Source of the DNA: Hyphomicrobium nitrativorans NL23 | GTDB taxonomy: Bacteria > Pseudomonadota > Alphaproteobacteria > Rhizobiales > Hyphomicrobiaceae | DNA length: 64,000 nucleotides | Assembly (NCBI RefSeq): GCF_000503895.1 | Contig: NC_022997.1 | Coordinates: 2,855,821 to 2,919,820 of the forward strand | Direction: 5' to 3' | The notes under the pieces: model-generated | What the model saw: the letters and a program-made list of their open reading frames with translations, nothing else | Told to the model about the DNA's origin: nothing | Database searches by the model: none | Part shown: positions 36,536 through 45,925 of the stretch, piece by piece | Position numbering within the stretch: the stretch's first letter is position 1 | Layout: the number at the start of each line of letters is the position of its first letter | Translations under genes and position numbers: made by a program

Positions 36536-36810
36536 GCTTCTTCTCCCGCACTTTCGGCCGGCTCGACCTGCTCGTAGACCATGGCCGCCGAGACCACGCC
36601 TTCATACGCAGATATCTGCGTCAGGCAGTCTCCGACCGTTCCACTGCTCGGTCCTTCGATGATGACGATGAGCTTGTTACCTTCGACATGGACGACCTCG
36701 GCCATGCCGAGCGCCTCGATGCAGCCGCGCACAGTTTCGACCGCGGCAGGAAGGCAGCGGATAACCGCGCTCGAAATATGAACGACTGCACCGCGATCGG
36801 AGTCACGCAT
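36532..36810 (-). CDS. napD: NapD, chaperone for NapA maturation
   Basis: A 92-residue ferredoxin-fold chaperone that binds the NapA Tat signal before export. The product shows the V-H-I-S-S-A-V-I-R opening and G-N-K-L-I-V-I-I-E typical of the family. The ATG at 36810 lies within the napF end (8-base overlap), so napF-napD-napA are closely coupled. Confidence 0.9.
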   Translation of the reverse strand: MRDSDRGAVVHISSAVIRCLPAAVETVRGCIEALGMAEVVHVEGNKLIVIIEGPSSGTVGDCLTQISAYEGVVSAAMVYEQVEPAESAGEEA

Positions 36811-37291
36811 GGACGGCCTCCTGCTCGGTGACGATGCGGATCGCGCTGACAGGACATGGCGCAAGACACGCTCCACAGCCGTTGCACAGATCCGCCCGAA
36901 GAGCAGGTTCTGCGGAACGGCCGAGACGCGGCTGGAACCGGATGGCGGCTTCGGGGCATGCATCCTGGCAGCTCCGGCATTCGATCCCCGTCTTCGACAG
37001 ACAGTCATCTCCGATCGCAATCGTGTGCCGGAAAGGTTTGCGCGCCAGATCGAACACGTCTGCGCGGCAGACCTCGGCACAACGTCCGCAGAACGTGCAT
37101 TCCGCCTTGTCCAGTCGGATTTCCGGATAGTTGCCCGCACCCATCTCGATGATGCCGCTTGGGCAGGACGTGGCGCAGTCGCCGCAACTCGTGCAAGCGG
37201 AAAGAATGGCCGCGTCCGTGCTCCACGGCGGCCGTACGGATGCCGTTGCCCGCCGCCCAAGAAAAAAATTCCGCCTGCCGGGATCCATCAT
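36803..37291 (-). CDS. napF: Ferredoxin-type protein NapF
   Basis: NapF is a cytoplasmic iron-sulfur protein that helps assemble the NapA cluster. The 162-residue product opens with R-R-N-F-F-L-G-R-R and carries four Cys clusters: C-T-S-C-G-D-C...C-P, C-T-F-C-G-R-C, C-R-S-C-Q-D-A-C-P and C-N-G-C-G-A-C-L-A-P-C-P. Two tandem Met codons begin the frame (37291 and 37288), so the start is uncertain by one codon. Second gene of the operon. Confidence 0.93.
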   Translation of the reverse strand: MMDPGRRNFFLGRRATASVRPPWSTDAAILSACTSCGDCATSCPSGIIEMGAGNYPEIRLDKAECTFCGRCAEVCRADVFDLARKPFRHTIAIGDDCLSKTGIECRSCQDACPEAAIRFQPRLGRSAEPALRADLCNGCGACLAPCPVSAIRIVTEQEAVHA

Positions 37292-37298
37292 TCTGCTC

Positions 37299-37493
37299 CT
37301 ATCCCGGCGGGCCCGGCGGGCCGAATACGATCTGCCACATCCAGACGAGGAAGCCGTAGCCGCCGATCAGCGCGACGGAGATGATGGGCCAGATGATGAC
37401 AGCGAGAAGCAGAAAAACCGAAAGCTCCGAGCGGCGTTCGACGAGAGGGCTTTGCTCCCCTCCGTCTGTTGTCTGGCCGCGCTCGCTTTCCAT
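37299..37493 (-). CDS. napE: NapE, small membrane protein of nitrate reductase
   Basis: A 64-residue protein with a polar N-terminus containing R-R-S-E-L-S-V-F and one long helix (F-L-L-L-A-V-I-I-W-P and G-G-Y-G-F-L-V-W-M-W-Q), the NapE pattern. The C-terminus ends in G-P-P-G-P-P-G. AAAGGCG precedes the ATG by seven bases. First gene of napEFDABC; its function is not established. Confidence 0.9.
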   Translation of the reverse strand: MESERGQTTDGGEQSPLVERRSELSVFLLLAVIIWPIISVALIGGYGFLVWMWQIVFGPPGPPG

Positions 37494-37621
37494 GACTGAA
37501 CGCCTTTTAATTCACGTTATCCGGTTCAATCGATTTGCACGTGGGAGGCAAAGCCTGCGCACGAACGACGCAAATGCTAAATCGCACCTTCCATTGATGC
37601 AACATGATGCGTGCGTTGCGC

Positions 37622-37635
37622 TTGCCCTAGATCAA
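37622..37635. promoter_or_regulatory. FNR/FixK-like site upstream of napE
   Basis: TTGCCCTAGATCAA matches the FNR/FixK consensus TTGA-N6-TCAA with one mismatch (C for A in the left half). It lies about 130 bases before the napE start, in the only gap between napE and the upstream pilus gene, so it is the likely anaerobic control site for the nap operon. Binding is inferred. Confidence 0.55.
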
Positions 37636-37716
37636 GCATGTCACCAACCGTTCGATCCGCCGAAAATGTTGACTTAGGACGTACGATTTTCACACCGCGA
37701 ACGACGAACTTTTTGC

Positions 37717-38910
37717 CTAGCGGACGAGACGGGCCGACTTGTTTCCATCGCCGCTCGATATGTTCGACTTCGAAGGCTTTAAGGTCCAGTTGGTCTGGTT
37801 GAGGATCAGAGTGTTGATCACCAGCGTGAACGATTTTGCCGAGAGCTTCGAGCCGGAGTTGAACGTCACATCCCTGCTCGGCAAATAGATCAGCCCGTCC
37901 ATCTTCATATCCTTGGCGTCGTTGAACACGAACTGCGAGGGGGAGAGGTTCGGCGCCTCGAACATCATGATGTTCGCATAAGGGCCCGACGCCGGCGGCG
38001 TCAACGTCACGTCGACTGCGCTATTGAACTGAATCTTGGACGTGTCGGCGTAATAGAACGTCACACCATCGCCGCGCCACGTGCCGCCGTTGACGTTCCA
38101 TCCGCCGTTCTTGATGACGTAGACACCCGGCTGGAACGTGACGTTGGGAGAATTGTTGAAATTGAACCAGCCGCAGTAGACGCCCGGAGCGAGGGTTACG
38201 TTTCCACCGTTATAATTGCCGTGGTTTTGCGTGCAGGCGTTCGACGCCGGCACCGGCAGTCGTCCTGCAAACGGATCGTCCTCCGCTGCGCACGACTTCT
38301 CCAAGTTCGTATAACGTCCGCCATTGTCGATGATGCTTTTCCCGGTCAAACAAATCCGGGCAGCCTTCAAATCGGTGCCGGAATTGAAGATCGCGGCCGG
38401 CGAGCCGGTCGATTTTCCGTGCACTTCGCAGTTGGGAGCATCGACCTTCGCACCGCTGTTGAGAAGGAACTGCTGCGACGCCGTCCTAGACAGAGCGAGG
38501 ATGCATACCGCCGCGCCTTCGCCGCTCGTCTCGGCGGTCGACGCCGTGGCCACGTCCAAGGTCTTGACGCCGAGGAGGGCTGTCAACGTCGTCTTGATTT
38601 GTCCGTCTGCGCGCCCCGCCAGCCTGTGCTCACCGTCGCGCGAAAAGCTGACCGAGGTGTTCTGGATGTACGTGTCTCCGAGCTCCGCCTCGAACATTTT
38701 TGCCGCCACGGCATTCTGCCGGTCGGGCGAGAGCTTAACCCCTGCCAGCACAGCCGCATCCAACGCCTGCTGCATCGCCGTGCGCGCCGCCAGTTGCCGG
38801 CCGTAGTCGACCCCGATGCCGGCCGATACCAGCAGCACGACGAGCAAGAGTGCAAAGACAATAGCAACACTTCCCTTCTCGTGTTCGAGAAAGGAACGGA
38901 ACAAACGCAT
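37717..38910 (-). CDS. TadG-like pilus assembly protein
   Basis: A 397-residue protein with the TadE/TadG N-terminal segment: a short charged stretch with G-S-V-A-I-V-F-A-L-L, one membrane helix (about 14-36), then D-Y-G-R-Q-L-A-A-R-T-A-M-Q-Q-A-L-D-A-A. The C-terminal 250 residues are Gly/Asn-rich beta repeats (G-N-V-T-L-A-P-G-V-Y, V-T-F-Q-P-G-V-Y) that look like a parallel beta-helix. No other tad genes are adjacent. GGAG seven bases before the ATG supports the start. Confidence 0.82.
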   Translation of the reverse strand: MRLFRSFLEHEKGSVAIVFALLLVVLLVSAGIGVDYGRQLAARTAMQQALDAAVLAGVKLSPDRQNAVAAKMFEAELGDTYIQNTSVSFSRDGEHRLAGRADGQIKTTLTALLGVKTLDVATASTAETSGEGAAVCILALSRTASQQFLLNSGAKVDAPNCEVHGKSTGSPAAIFNSGTDLKAARICLTGKSIIDNGGRYTNLEKSCAAEDDPFAGRLPVPASNACTQNHGNYNGGNVTLAPGVYCGWFNFNNSPNVTFQPGVYVIKNGGWNVNGGTWRGDGVTFYYADTSKIQFNSAVDVTLTPPASGPYANIMMFEAPNLSPSQFVFNDAKDMKMDGLIYLPSRDVTFNSGSKLSAKSFTLVINTLILNQTNWTLKPSKSNISSGDGNKSARLVR

Positions 38911-39003
38911 GACGAGGCTCCACGAGCGGCACTAAATCCGGCCTTACCGTGGGCGGCGCTCCTTTAACATTCATACAACAATCCAAAGTCCGCTACAGGT
39001 TGC

Positions 39004-39020
39004 GTTAACAGCCCGTTAGC
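39004..39020 (-). promoter_or_regulatory. CtrA-like site upstream of the TadG-like gene
   Basis: The minus strand reads CTAA, seven bases, then TTAAC, one mismatch from TTAA-N7-TTAAC. It lies about 95 bases before the TadG-like start and in the same orientation. Pilus genes are known CtrA targets in Caulobacter, so the placement makes sense, but one mismatch keeps confidence low. Confidence 0.3.
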
Positions 39021-39074
39021 AATTTGGATGCGGTCTGATTATTCTCGCGACCGGCACGGGGCGATGCTCAGGCG

Positions 39075-40919
39075 CTACGGCGGCAGTACCCACGGAACCA
39101 GCACAACGCTGACCGCCATCGCGACGACGGCGAACGGCACACCCACACGCATGAAGTCCCAGAACGTGTAGTTGCCCGGCCCCACGACCAGAGTGTTCAC
39201 CGGCGAGGACACCGGCGTCATGAACGCGGCAGACGCGGCGAGCGCCACGATCATCGCGAAGGGATAGGGCGAGCTTCCAAGTTCCTCCGCGACCGCCAAG
39301 GCGACAGGCGCCATCAGGACGGCCGTCGCCGTGTTGGATATAAAAAGGCCGAGCACGGCCGTCAGCGCGAACAACCCTGCGAGCATCGCGTGAATGCCGA
39401 CCGTCCCCAGCGTGTCGATCAAGGCGGTTGCCGCAATATCGATGCCACCCGTTTTCTGAAGCGCGACGGCAAACGGCATCATGCCGACAATCAGAACCAG
39501 CGTCTGCCAGTGGATCGAGCGATAGGCGGCGTCTGTATCGATACAGCGCAGAAGGCCGAGGAGGAGACATCCGATGAGGGCCGCGATGACGTTGGGGACG
39601 ACGCCGCTCACCATCAGCACGACCACAAGCCCCAAAACGGCAAGCGCATGCGGCGCGCGGGCGGGCGCGGGCACGACGTCGTCGAGATCCGCCGGCATGC
39701 TCAAAGCGATCAGAGTGTTCCAATGCGATCCAAGGCGGCGGATGGCGCGCCACGGACCGATGAGAAGCAGCGTGTCGCCGACTTCCAGCGTCTCGTTGCG
39801 GATACTGCCCGCGCGAGGGACGCCGCCTCGTCTCAGGCCGATCGCCGTCAAGTCGAACTCGGAGCGGAAACGTGCCGACACCACCGATTGGCCGACCAGC
39901 TTCGAAGCAGCCGGAATCATAACCTCGATCATGCCGAGTTCTTGCGACCGATCGAGAAAGTAGGAGCCGGACATCGGCAGCCGCTCCAGATCGAAGCGGC
40001 GCCTCACCTCCTCGATGTCGACCAGAGATGTGAAGAGATCGAGGAAGAGCACGTCGCCGGCTCGCAGCTCCGTCGTCGCCACGGGCTGCATCACACGGCG
40101 GGAAAAACGTCCGTTTCGTTCGAGCGCGATGATGTTCGCTCCCGCAGAGCTTCTCAGATCGAGCTCCTCCAACGTCTTTCCGACAAGCGGCGAACCGTCC
40201 GCTACACGCAGGCGATGCTCTCGCTCCGCGAGCCCGTACTCCTCGATCCATTGCGAGAGACGCGGCCGCATTGCGGATGCGCCGACGGCGGCCGGCATGG
40301 TTGGAGACAGCCATCGGCGCGCGAGCAGCATGTAGCCCACGGCGCACGCCAAGATCGGGATGCCGAACGGCGCGAAACTAAAGAACTGGAAGCCCTCGTA
40401 ACCGCGGCGGACAAGCTCGCTGTTGACGATGAGATTGGGGGCCGTGGCGACGAGCGTCATCATGCCGCTGATCAGGGCGGCGACCGAAAGCGGCATCATG
40501 AGCCGGCGCACGCTGATGCCGGAGCGCTGAGCGATGCGCAGCACAACCGGAACGAAGAGCGCGACGACGGCCGTCGAACTCATGATGGAGCCGATGACGG
40601 CGACGACAATCATCAGCGGAGGAATGAGCCGGGTCTCGCTCGCGCCCGCGTGGGCTGCGAGCCAATCGCCCAGCCGTTGGGCAACGCCTGTGCGGACAAG
40701 ACTGTCGCCGATCACGAACAGCGCGGCGATGAGAACGATGTTGGGATCGGCAAACCCTGCCAGCGCGTCCTGAACTCCGATCACGCCGGTCAACGGCAGC
40801 GCCGTCATCATGACGAGCGCGACGACGTCCATCCGCGGCTTGTTGCGAATGAACAGAACGACGGCGGTCAAGAGCAGCGCGAGGACGACGAAGAGGTCGT
40901 GGTTCATCGATGGCGGCAT
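39075..40919 (-). CDS. SLC13-family transporter with two TrkA-C domains
   Basis: A 614-residue inner-membrane transporter of the divalent anion:sodium symporter superfamily. Membrane helices occupy about 1-200 and 400-614, and the loop between holds two TrkA-C (RCK_C) domains (about 220-300 and 305-390), which usually regulate transport. Substrates of this class include sulfate, dicarboxylates and silicate; the sequence does not decide. An ATG at 40907 is a close alternative start, and neither has a strong ribosome site. Divergent from mogA with 117 bases between. Confidence 0.85.
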   Translation of the reverse strand: MPPSMNHDLFVVLALLLTAVVLFIRNKPRMDVVALVMMTALPLTGVIGVQDALAGFADPNIVLIAALFVIGDSLVRTGVAQRLGDWLAAHAGASETRLIPPLMIVVAVIGSIMSSTAVVALFVPVVLRIAQRSGISVRRLMMPLSVAALISGMMTLVATAPNLIVNSELVRRGYEGFQFFSFAPFGIPILACAVGYMLLARRWLSPTMPAAVGASAMRPRLSQWIEEYGLAEREHRLRVADGSPLVGKTLEELDLRSSAGANIIALERNGRFSRRVMQPVATTELRAGDVLFLDLFTSLVDIEEVRRRFDLERLPMSGSYFLDRSQELGMIEVMIPAASKLVGQSVVSARFRSEFDLTAIGLRRGGVPRAGSIRNETLEVGDTLLLIGPWRAIRRLGSHWNTLIALSMPADLDDVVPAPARAPHALAVLGLVVVLMVSGVVPNVIAALIGCLLLGLLRCIDTDAAYRSIHWQTLVLIVGMMPFAVALQKTGGIDIAATALIDTLGTVGIHAMLAGLFALTAVLGLFISNTATAVLMAPVALAVAEELGSSPYPFAMIVALAASAAFMTPVSSPVNTLVVGPGNYTFWDFMRVGVPFAVVAMAVSVVLVPWVLPP

Positions 40920-41036
40920 CCGGATCGATTGGAACGAACGGGTTGCCTTCGTGTAGATTGTCGGAGCCAAAAATGCGATGGACAATTCCACAGTCTTGAC
41001 AACTCCAGGCCCGACAACAACGAGGACCATCGAGGC

Positions 41037-41564
41037 ATGACCGCGAAGATTGGCGTGGTGACGGTTTCAGACCGGGCAAGCGCCGGGACCTATGAAGACA
41101 AGGGCGGCCCGGCCATTGCCGACGTGCTTGGCGAAATCCTGACCTCGCCGTGGGAAGCCGTTCGGCGGCTGGTGCCGGACAATGCCGCGCTCGTCTCGCA
41201 GACGCTCCAGGATCTTGCAGACCGGGACGGATGCAGCCTCATTTTCACCACGGGCGGCACCGGCCCCTCACCGCGGGACGTTACGCCAGAGGCCACAGAA
41301 GCGGTGTGCGAGAAGATGCTTCCCGGCTTCGGCGAACTGATGCGGGAAAAGAGCCTGGCGCAGGTTCCGACCGCGATCCTGTCGCGGCAAACTGCCGGCA
41401 TCCGCGGCAAGGCGCTGATCGTAAATCTGCCCGGCAAGCCGCAATCGATCCGGCTTTGCATGCTCGCCGTGTTTCCGGCGATCCCTTACTGCGTCGACCT
41501 GATCGGAGGCGCGCGCCTCGAAACCGATCCAAGCCTTTGTCCGGCGTTCCGGCCTCCGGGCTGA
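41037..41564 (+). CDS. mogA: Molybdopterin adenylyltransferase MogA
   Basis: MogA adenylates molybdopterin before molybdenum insertion. The 175-residue product is a single MoCF_biosynth domain with V-V-T-V-S-D-R-A-S-A-G, T-T-G-G-T-G-P-S-P-R-D-V-T-P-E-A and L-P-G-K-P-Q-S-I, the residues that bind molybdopterin. Its product is needed by the NapA and FdhF/YdeP enzymes of this window. GAGG about 11 bases upstream fits the ATG at 41037. Confidence 0.9.
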   Translation: MTAKIGVVTVSDRASAGTYEDKGGPAIADVLGEILTSPWEAVRRLVPDNAALVSQTLQDLADRDGCSLIFTTGGTGPSPRDVTPEATEAVCEKMLPGFGELMREKSLAQVPTAILSRQTAGIRGKALIVNLPGKPQSIRLCMLAVFPAIPYCVDLIGGARLETDPSLCPAFRPPG

Positions 41565-41595
41565 GCCTTTTGCGTCGCGCGCGGGCCGAGATCCC

Positions 41596-44196
41596 TCATC
41601 CGGCCATCTTTCCATTCGCAGCTAACGCGGGAGTGTCGAACGAAAGACTGTCGATTTCCTCCGGACGGCCGAGAAGATAACCCTGCAGATGATCGCAACC
41701 CGCGAGCGCTGCGATAATCCTCTGCTGCTCGGTCTCGATTCCTTCGGCGGTCGTCTTCATTCCGAGCGAGCGCGCCATGGTCGCCATGGCGACGAAGATC
41801 GAGCGCGCCTTCGGATCGGTTGCCAGATCGTCGATGAAGGATCGGTCGATCTTGATACGGCTGATGGGCAGTTCCCGCAAACAACTAAACGCGGACTGCC
41901 CGACGCCGAAATCATCGAGCGCAACCGAGACGCCGAGCTGCGTCAGCTCCTCAAGAACGCGGAGCGCATTGCGCTCGTTGTCGATGATCGCGGTTTCGGT
42001 GATCTCAAGTTCGAGCCGCTCGGGCGCAAGGCCCGTCCGGGCGAGCGTTTCCGCAACGCGGCGCACGAAGTTGCGATCCGAGATCTGCACGCGCGACAGG
42101 TTGACAGATACCTTGACGCTGGTCGGCATCCGCAACGCATCCCGGCAGGCCTGCTCCAGCACCCAATCGCCGATCCCGACAATCAGGCCATTACGCTCCG
42201 CGAGAGGAATGAATTCGGCCGGCGAAATAACGCCGAGCTCGGGGTGCTGCCAACGAACAAGAGCCTCGCAGGCTGCAACCTCTCCCGATGCGCCGGAGAC
42301 GATCGGCTGATAGACGACGCGGAATTCTTTCTCGTCGAGCGCGCGACGCAGCTCGCTTTCCAGACGCCGGGCGGAACATACGCCCGCGTCTTCTGCGGCG
42401 TCGAAAAAGGCAAACTTGCCGCGGCCGTTGCGCTTCGCCTTGTAGAGCGCGATGTCTGCCGCTTTCAAGATCTCATCCGTCGAGGCGCCGTCCACGGGCG
42501 GTTTCGCAATCCCGATGCTGACACCGACACGCATCGGCCGCCCTTCGATCACAATCGGCCGCGCCACGGTCTCGATGATCCGGCGCGCGACGGCAACCGC
42601 ATCGCAGTCGTGCTCGTCGTCCACCAAAAGAAGTGCGAACTCGTCACCGCCGAGGCGCGCGACGGTATCGGTTGCACGCACGGCGGCACGCAAGCGGTCG
42701 GCTACGACCTTCAGCAACTCGTCACCGGCCGCGTGGCCGTGGTTGTCGTTGACGGACTTGAAGTAGTCGATATCGAGCAGCATGACCGCTGCGGCCTTAC
42801 CCTCGCCGCTCGCCTCGATCGCCCGATCGATCCGGCCCACGAGTAGCGATCTGTTCGGAAGGCCGGTCAGGAGGTCGTGCAGCGTGCGATGGAGGAGTTC
42901 ATCCTCGGCCCGCTTTTCGGTCGTGAAGTCGGTATATGTGCAGATGACGCCGCCGTCCGACAGCACTCGCTGGCCGATGCGAATGTAACGTCCGTTCAAA
43001 AGCTCTTGCTCCACATCGTTGTTTGCGATGAGGTCCGCCGCCGCGAAGTCGCGCTCGGGGACGGCGCCCGAGCGTATGCAAGCGTCCTTCAATGCCGAAA
43101 GCGGCGTTCCCGGCGGCACGGCATCTTCGGAGAGACCATAGATTTCGAGGAAGCGGCTGTTGCGGACGCTGATCCGCCCCGCGCTGTCGAACAAGCACAC
43201 GCCTTGCGACATGGCGTCGAGCGCGGTGTCGAGTTGCCGTCGCCGCGCGGAGGCCAACGCCGACATCCGCTCCAGCTCGCGACGGAGCTGCTCGCGCTCG
43301 GCAAGCTCGGCGGCAACCGCAAGAGAGGTCAGCAAATTGACGAGGCAGAAGAGCTGGACAACCCAGATGCGCGTGTCGAGGTCCTCCATCAGCGCGACGG
43401 GACCCCAGCCTTGATACGTCGCGATCATGGAGACAGCCGTGAGCCCCAGCGTGGCGATGGCGGCGCATCTCGATCCCAGACGGAAGGCGATCAGAACGGA
43501 AACCGGAATGAGAAGGAAAAGAAGCGGAACGGACGATTGAGAGAAGACGATGAGGGTCGTCGCGACGAGAAGCACCATGTGGCGCACAACGGCTTCCGTG
43601 GAGGGTCCGCGTTCGGACTGGCCGTTCGTGTGGCGTGTGAGAAGAATAGCCGGAGTGAGGACGAGAAGTCCGAGGCTATCGGAGAGGTACCAGGTCGTCA
43701 GCGCGGCCGTCCAATCGACACCGAACGTATTGGCCGAAAGCATCGCGCCGGCTGCCGCGGGAAGGATAGGCGCGACGACGCAAATGGCGACGAAGGAGGC
43801 AACGGTCCATATCCGGGTGAAAACGATCCGCCGTCCGCAGGCATAGCGCAGGAGACCGAAAGCGAGCAGGCTTTCCGTGACGTTGATCGCCGGAAAGGCC
43901 AATGCGAGAGACCAGGGATCCCCGTTCGCCAGAAACGCCGTCATGCCGGCCGGCAGCGCTGCCGCGATCAACGCTTTCCGGCCCATGCACGTTTTAAGGC
44001 ACAAGAGCCCAGCAAGCAGAATGCCGTTGGCCGGCCAAATCACCGCCACGCTCGCCGCGTTCCGCGTCAAGCTGACCGCCAAATAGACCGCGATCGCATA
44101 CGCAAGCGCCGCCGCAACGACGAGCCGCGTATCGCGATGCACAAATGTCCGCCGCATAGCGGCAGCAGGCCGTGCCATGAGCCGAACGTGAAGCAT
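41596..44196 (-). CDS. MASE1-PAS-GGDEF-EAL signalling protein
   Basis: An 866-residue membrane protein that may both make and degrade cyclic di-GMP. The N-terminus (about 20-300) has eight or so helices of the MASE1 sensor type. A PAS domain (about 315-430) follows, then a GGDEF domain with an intact R-L-G-G-D-E-F and an EAL domain with C-E-A-L-V-R-W. Whether both activities operate cannot be read directly, but neither signature is broken. GGGGGA eight bases before the ATG at 44196 supports the start (a TTG precedes it). Confidence 0.92.
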   Translation of the reverse strand: MLHVRLMARPAAAMRRTFVHRDTRLVVAAALAYAIAVYLAVSLTRNAASVAVIWPANGILLAGLLCLKTCMGRKALIAAALPAGMTAFLANGDPWSLALAFPAINVTESLLAFGLLRYACGRRIVFTRIWTVASFVAICVVAPILPAAAGAMLSANTFGVDWTAALTTWYLSDSLGLLVLTPAILLTRHTNGQSERGPSTEAVVRHMVLLVATTLIVFSQSSVPLLFLLIPVSVLIAFRLGSRCAAIATLGLTAVSMIATYQGWGPVALMEDLDTRIWVVQLFCLVNLLTSLAVAAELAEREQLRRELERMSALASARRRQLDTALDAMSQGVCLFDSAGRISVRNSRFLEIYGLSEDAVPPGTPLSALKDACIRSGAVPERDFAAADLIANNDVEQELLNGRYIRIGQRVLSDGGVICTYTDFTTEKRAEDELLHRTLHDLLTGLPNRSLLVGRIDRAIEASGEGKAAAVMLLDIDYFKSVNDNHGHAAGDELLKVVADRLRAAVRATDTVARLGGDEFALLLVDDEHDCDAVAVARRIIETVARPIVIEGRPMRVGVSIGIAKPPVDGASTDEILKAADIALYKAKRNGRGKFAFFDAAEDAGVCSARRLESELRRALDEKEFRVVYQPIVSGASGEVAACEALVRWQHPELGVISPAEFIPLAERNGLIVGIGDWVLEQACRDALRMPTSVKVSVNLSRVQISDRNFVRRVAETLARTGLAPERLELEITETAIIDNERNALRVLEELTQLGVSVALDDFGVGQSAFSCLRELPISRIKIDRSFIDDLATDPKARSIFVAMATMARSLGMKTTAEGIETEQQRIIAALAGCDHLQGYLLGRPEEIDSLSFDTPALAANGKMAG

Positions 44197-44330
44197 CAAT
44201 ATCGTCCCCCAGTCGATAGCCGAGGGAGATTAGCTTTCTAATTTCTAATAAATTCCTATGTTTACCATATAATCGTTCGAACACGTCGCAAATTTGCGCA
44301 TCTCACACATAAATTGGGGCGCTCGCCCCC

Positions 44331-45674
44331 CTATTCGGCGACCGCACCGAGGCCGGTCGCGATATCTTCCGCCGGTCGCCCGATACTGACATAGCGAAAA
44401 CCGTGCACTTCAATGAGGTCGCGCCGGTAAACGTTGCGCAAATCGACCAGAAGCGGGCTCTTCATGGTGCCTCTCAGCCGCCGGAAATCCAGTGCACGGA
44501 AGGCATCCCATTCGGTGACGATGACAAGGGCATCGGCGCCTTCGGCGGCGGCATAGGGATCGGCCGCGAACGTGACATCCGACATGTAGTCCCGCGCGGC
44601 CGTCATTCCCTCCGGATCGAAAGCCCGGATGCTTGCTCCGGCGTCCTGGAGCCCCTGCACGATGGCAATGGAGGGCGCGTCTCGCATGTCGTCCGTATTC
44701 GGCTTGAAGGTCAGACCAAGAAGGGCCACCGTCTTCCCGCGGACGTCGGCGCCGATGGCGCGGGCGACCTTGCGGGCCATGGCGCGCTTTCTCTGATCGT
44801 TGACCGCCACCGTCGTCTCGACCAGGCGGAGCGGGCTTGCGTAATCCTGCGCCGTCTTGACGAGCGCGAGGGTGTCCTTGGGGAAGCACGAGCCGCCATA
44901 GCCGGGGCCGGCATGGAGAAACTTGCCGCCGATCCGCCCGTCGAGGCCGATCCCATGGGCCACATCCTGGACGTTGCCGCCCACCGCCTCGCAGAGATCC
45001 GCCATCTCGTTGATGAAGGTGATCTTCATGGCGAGGAAGGCGTTGGCCGCGTACTTGATGAGTTCGGATGTGCGGCGCGTCGTGAACACGAGCGGAGCTT
45101 TGTTCAGGTAAAGCGGCCGATAAACCTCGGTCATGACCGGGCGCGCGCGCTCATCCTCGACACCGATCACGATGCGGTCGGGGCGCTTGAAGTCCTCGAT
45201 GGCCGCTCCCTCACGCAGGAACTCCGGATTCGAGACCACCGCGACGTCGGCGTTCGGGTTCGCCTCGCGGATGATACGCTCGACCTCGTCGCCTGTGCCG
45301 ACGGGCACCGTCGACTTGGTAATGACCACGGTGAAACCGCGCACCACGCGCGCGAGCTGGCGCGACACGTCGTAGACATAGCTGAGGTCGGCGTGGCCGT
45401 CGCCGCGGCGCGAGGGCGTGCCAACGGCGATGAATACAGCTTCCGCCTCGCTCACCGGCTCTTCCAGGCTGGTGCTGAACTGCAGCCGCCCCGCCTTGAC
45501 GTTCTTGAGCACGATCTCTTCGAGGCCGGGCTCGTAGATCGGGATCACGCCCTCTTTCAGGGCCTCGATCTTGCGCACATCGCTGTCGATACAGACAACC
45601 TCGTGACCGAAATCGGCAAGGCAAGCGCCGGAGACGAGACCAACGTATCCTGAGCCAACAACGGCAATGCGCAT
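44331..45674 (-). CDS. ugd: UDP-glucose 6-dehydrogenase
   Basis: It oxidises UDP-glucose to UDP-glucuronate with two NAD+, supplying acidic sugar for polysaccharide. The 447-residue product has the NAD-binding V-G-S-G-Y-V-G-L-V-S-G at the N-terminus and the catalytic Cys in G-Y-G-G-S-C-F-P-K-D-T (about residue 260), with a C-terminal UDP-binding domain. The frame starts at the ATG at 45674, preceded by AAAGG. It is monocistronic in this window. Confidence 0.95.
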   Translation of the reverse strand: MRIAVVGSGYVGLVSGACLADFGHEVVCIDSDVRKIEALKEGVIPIYEPGLEEIVLKNVKAGRLQFSTSLEEPVSEAEAVFIAVGTPSRRGDGHADLSYVYDVSRQLARVVRGFTVVITKSTVPVGTGDEVERIIREANPNADVAVVSNPEFLREGAAIEDFKRPDRIVIGVEDERARPVMTEVYRPLYLNKAPLVFTTRRTSELIKYAANAFLAMKITFINEMADLCEAVGGNVQDVAHGIGLDGRIGGKFLHAGPGYGGSCFPKDTLALVKTAQDYASPLRLVETTVAVNDQRKRAMARKVARAIGADVRGKTVALLGLTFKPNTDDMRDAPSIAIVQGLQDAGASIRAFDPEGMTAARDYMSDVTFAADPYAAAEGADALVIVTEWDAFRALDFRRLRGTMKSPLLVDLRNVYRRDLIEVHGFRYVSIGRPAEDIATGLGAVAE

Positions 45675-45888
45675 ACCTGAGCCTTTCGAGCGGAGGGGGT
45701 GTTCGTCTTGAGCGGTGCAAGCCTAAAGCACGACCCCGCTCCGAACCCGGAGCGAAACCGACGGCTCAGGCGTCCGACTGATAGGACCTGACGCGATCAC
45801 GGTCTAGACCGCCTGGCGTGATGGCGCTGTGACGGTCGCGCGCGACACATCGGCCCAGCGCCGGCCAGAAGCAAAATAAAAAGCAGCA

Positions 45889-45912
45889 AAATAAAAAGCG
45901 CGCTCAAAGCGC
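45889..45912 (-). terminator. Terminator of the 115-residue secreted protein gene
   Basis: On the minus strand GCGCT-TTG-AGCGC forms a short stem followed by GCTTTTTATTTT. It lies 14 bases after the stop of the small secreted protein gene. The T-rich tail belongs to a 14-base unit (GCAAAATAAAAAGC) repeated twice on the plus strand at 45871-45899. Confidence 0.55.
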
Positions 45913-45925
45913 CGCTCGGCAGGTT

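Noticed and set aside
39390-41036. Long N-terminal extension of the mogA frame across the transporter gene
   Set aside because: The frame upstream of 41037 is antisense to the SLC13 transporter; MogA of normal length starts at 41037.
45795-45815. Perfect palindrome CGGTCTAGACCG as an operator
   Set aside because: It is short and lies between ugd and the small secreted gene with no promoter context; it could be chance.
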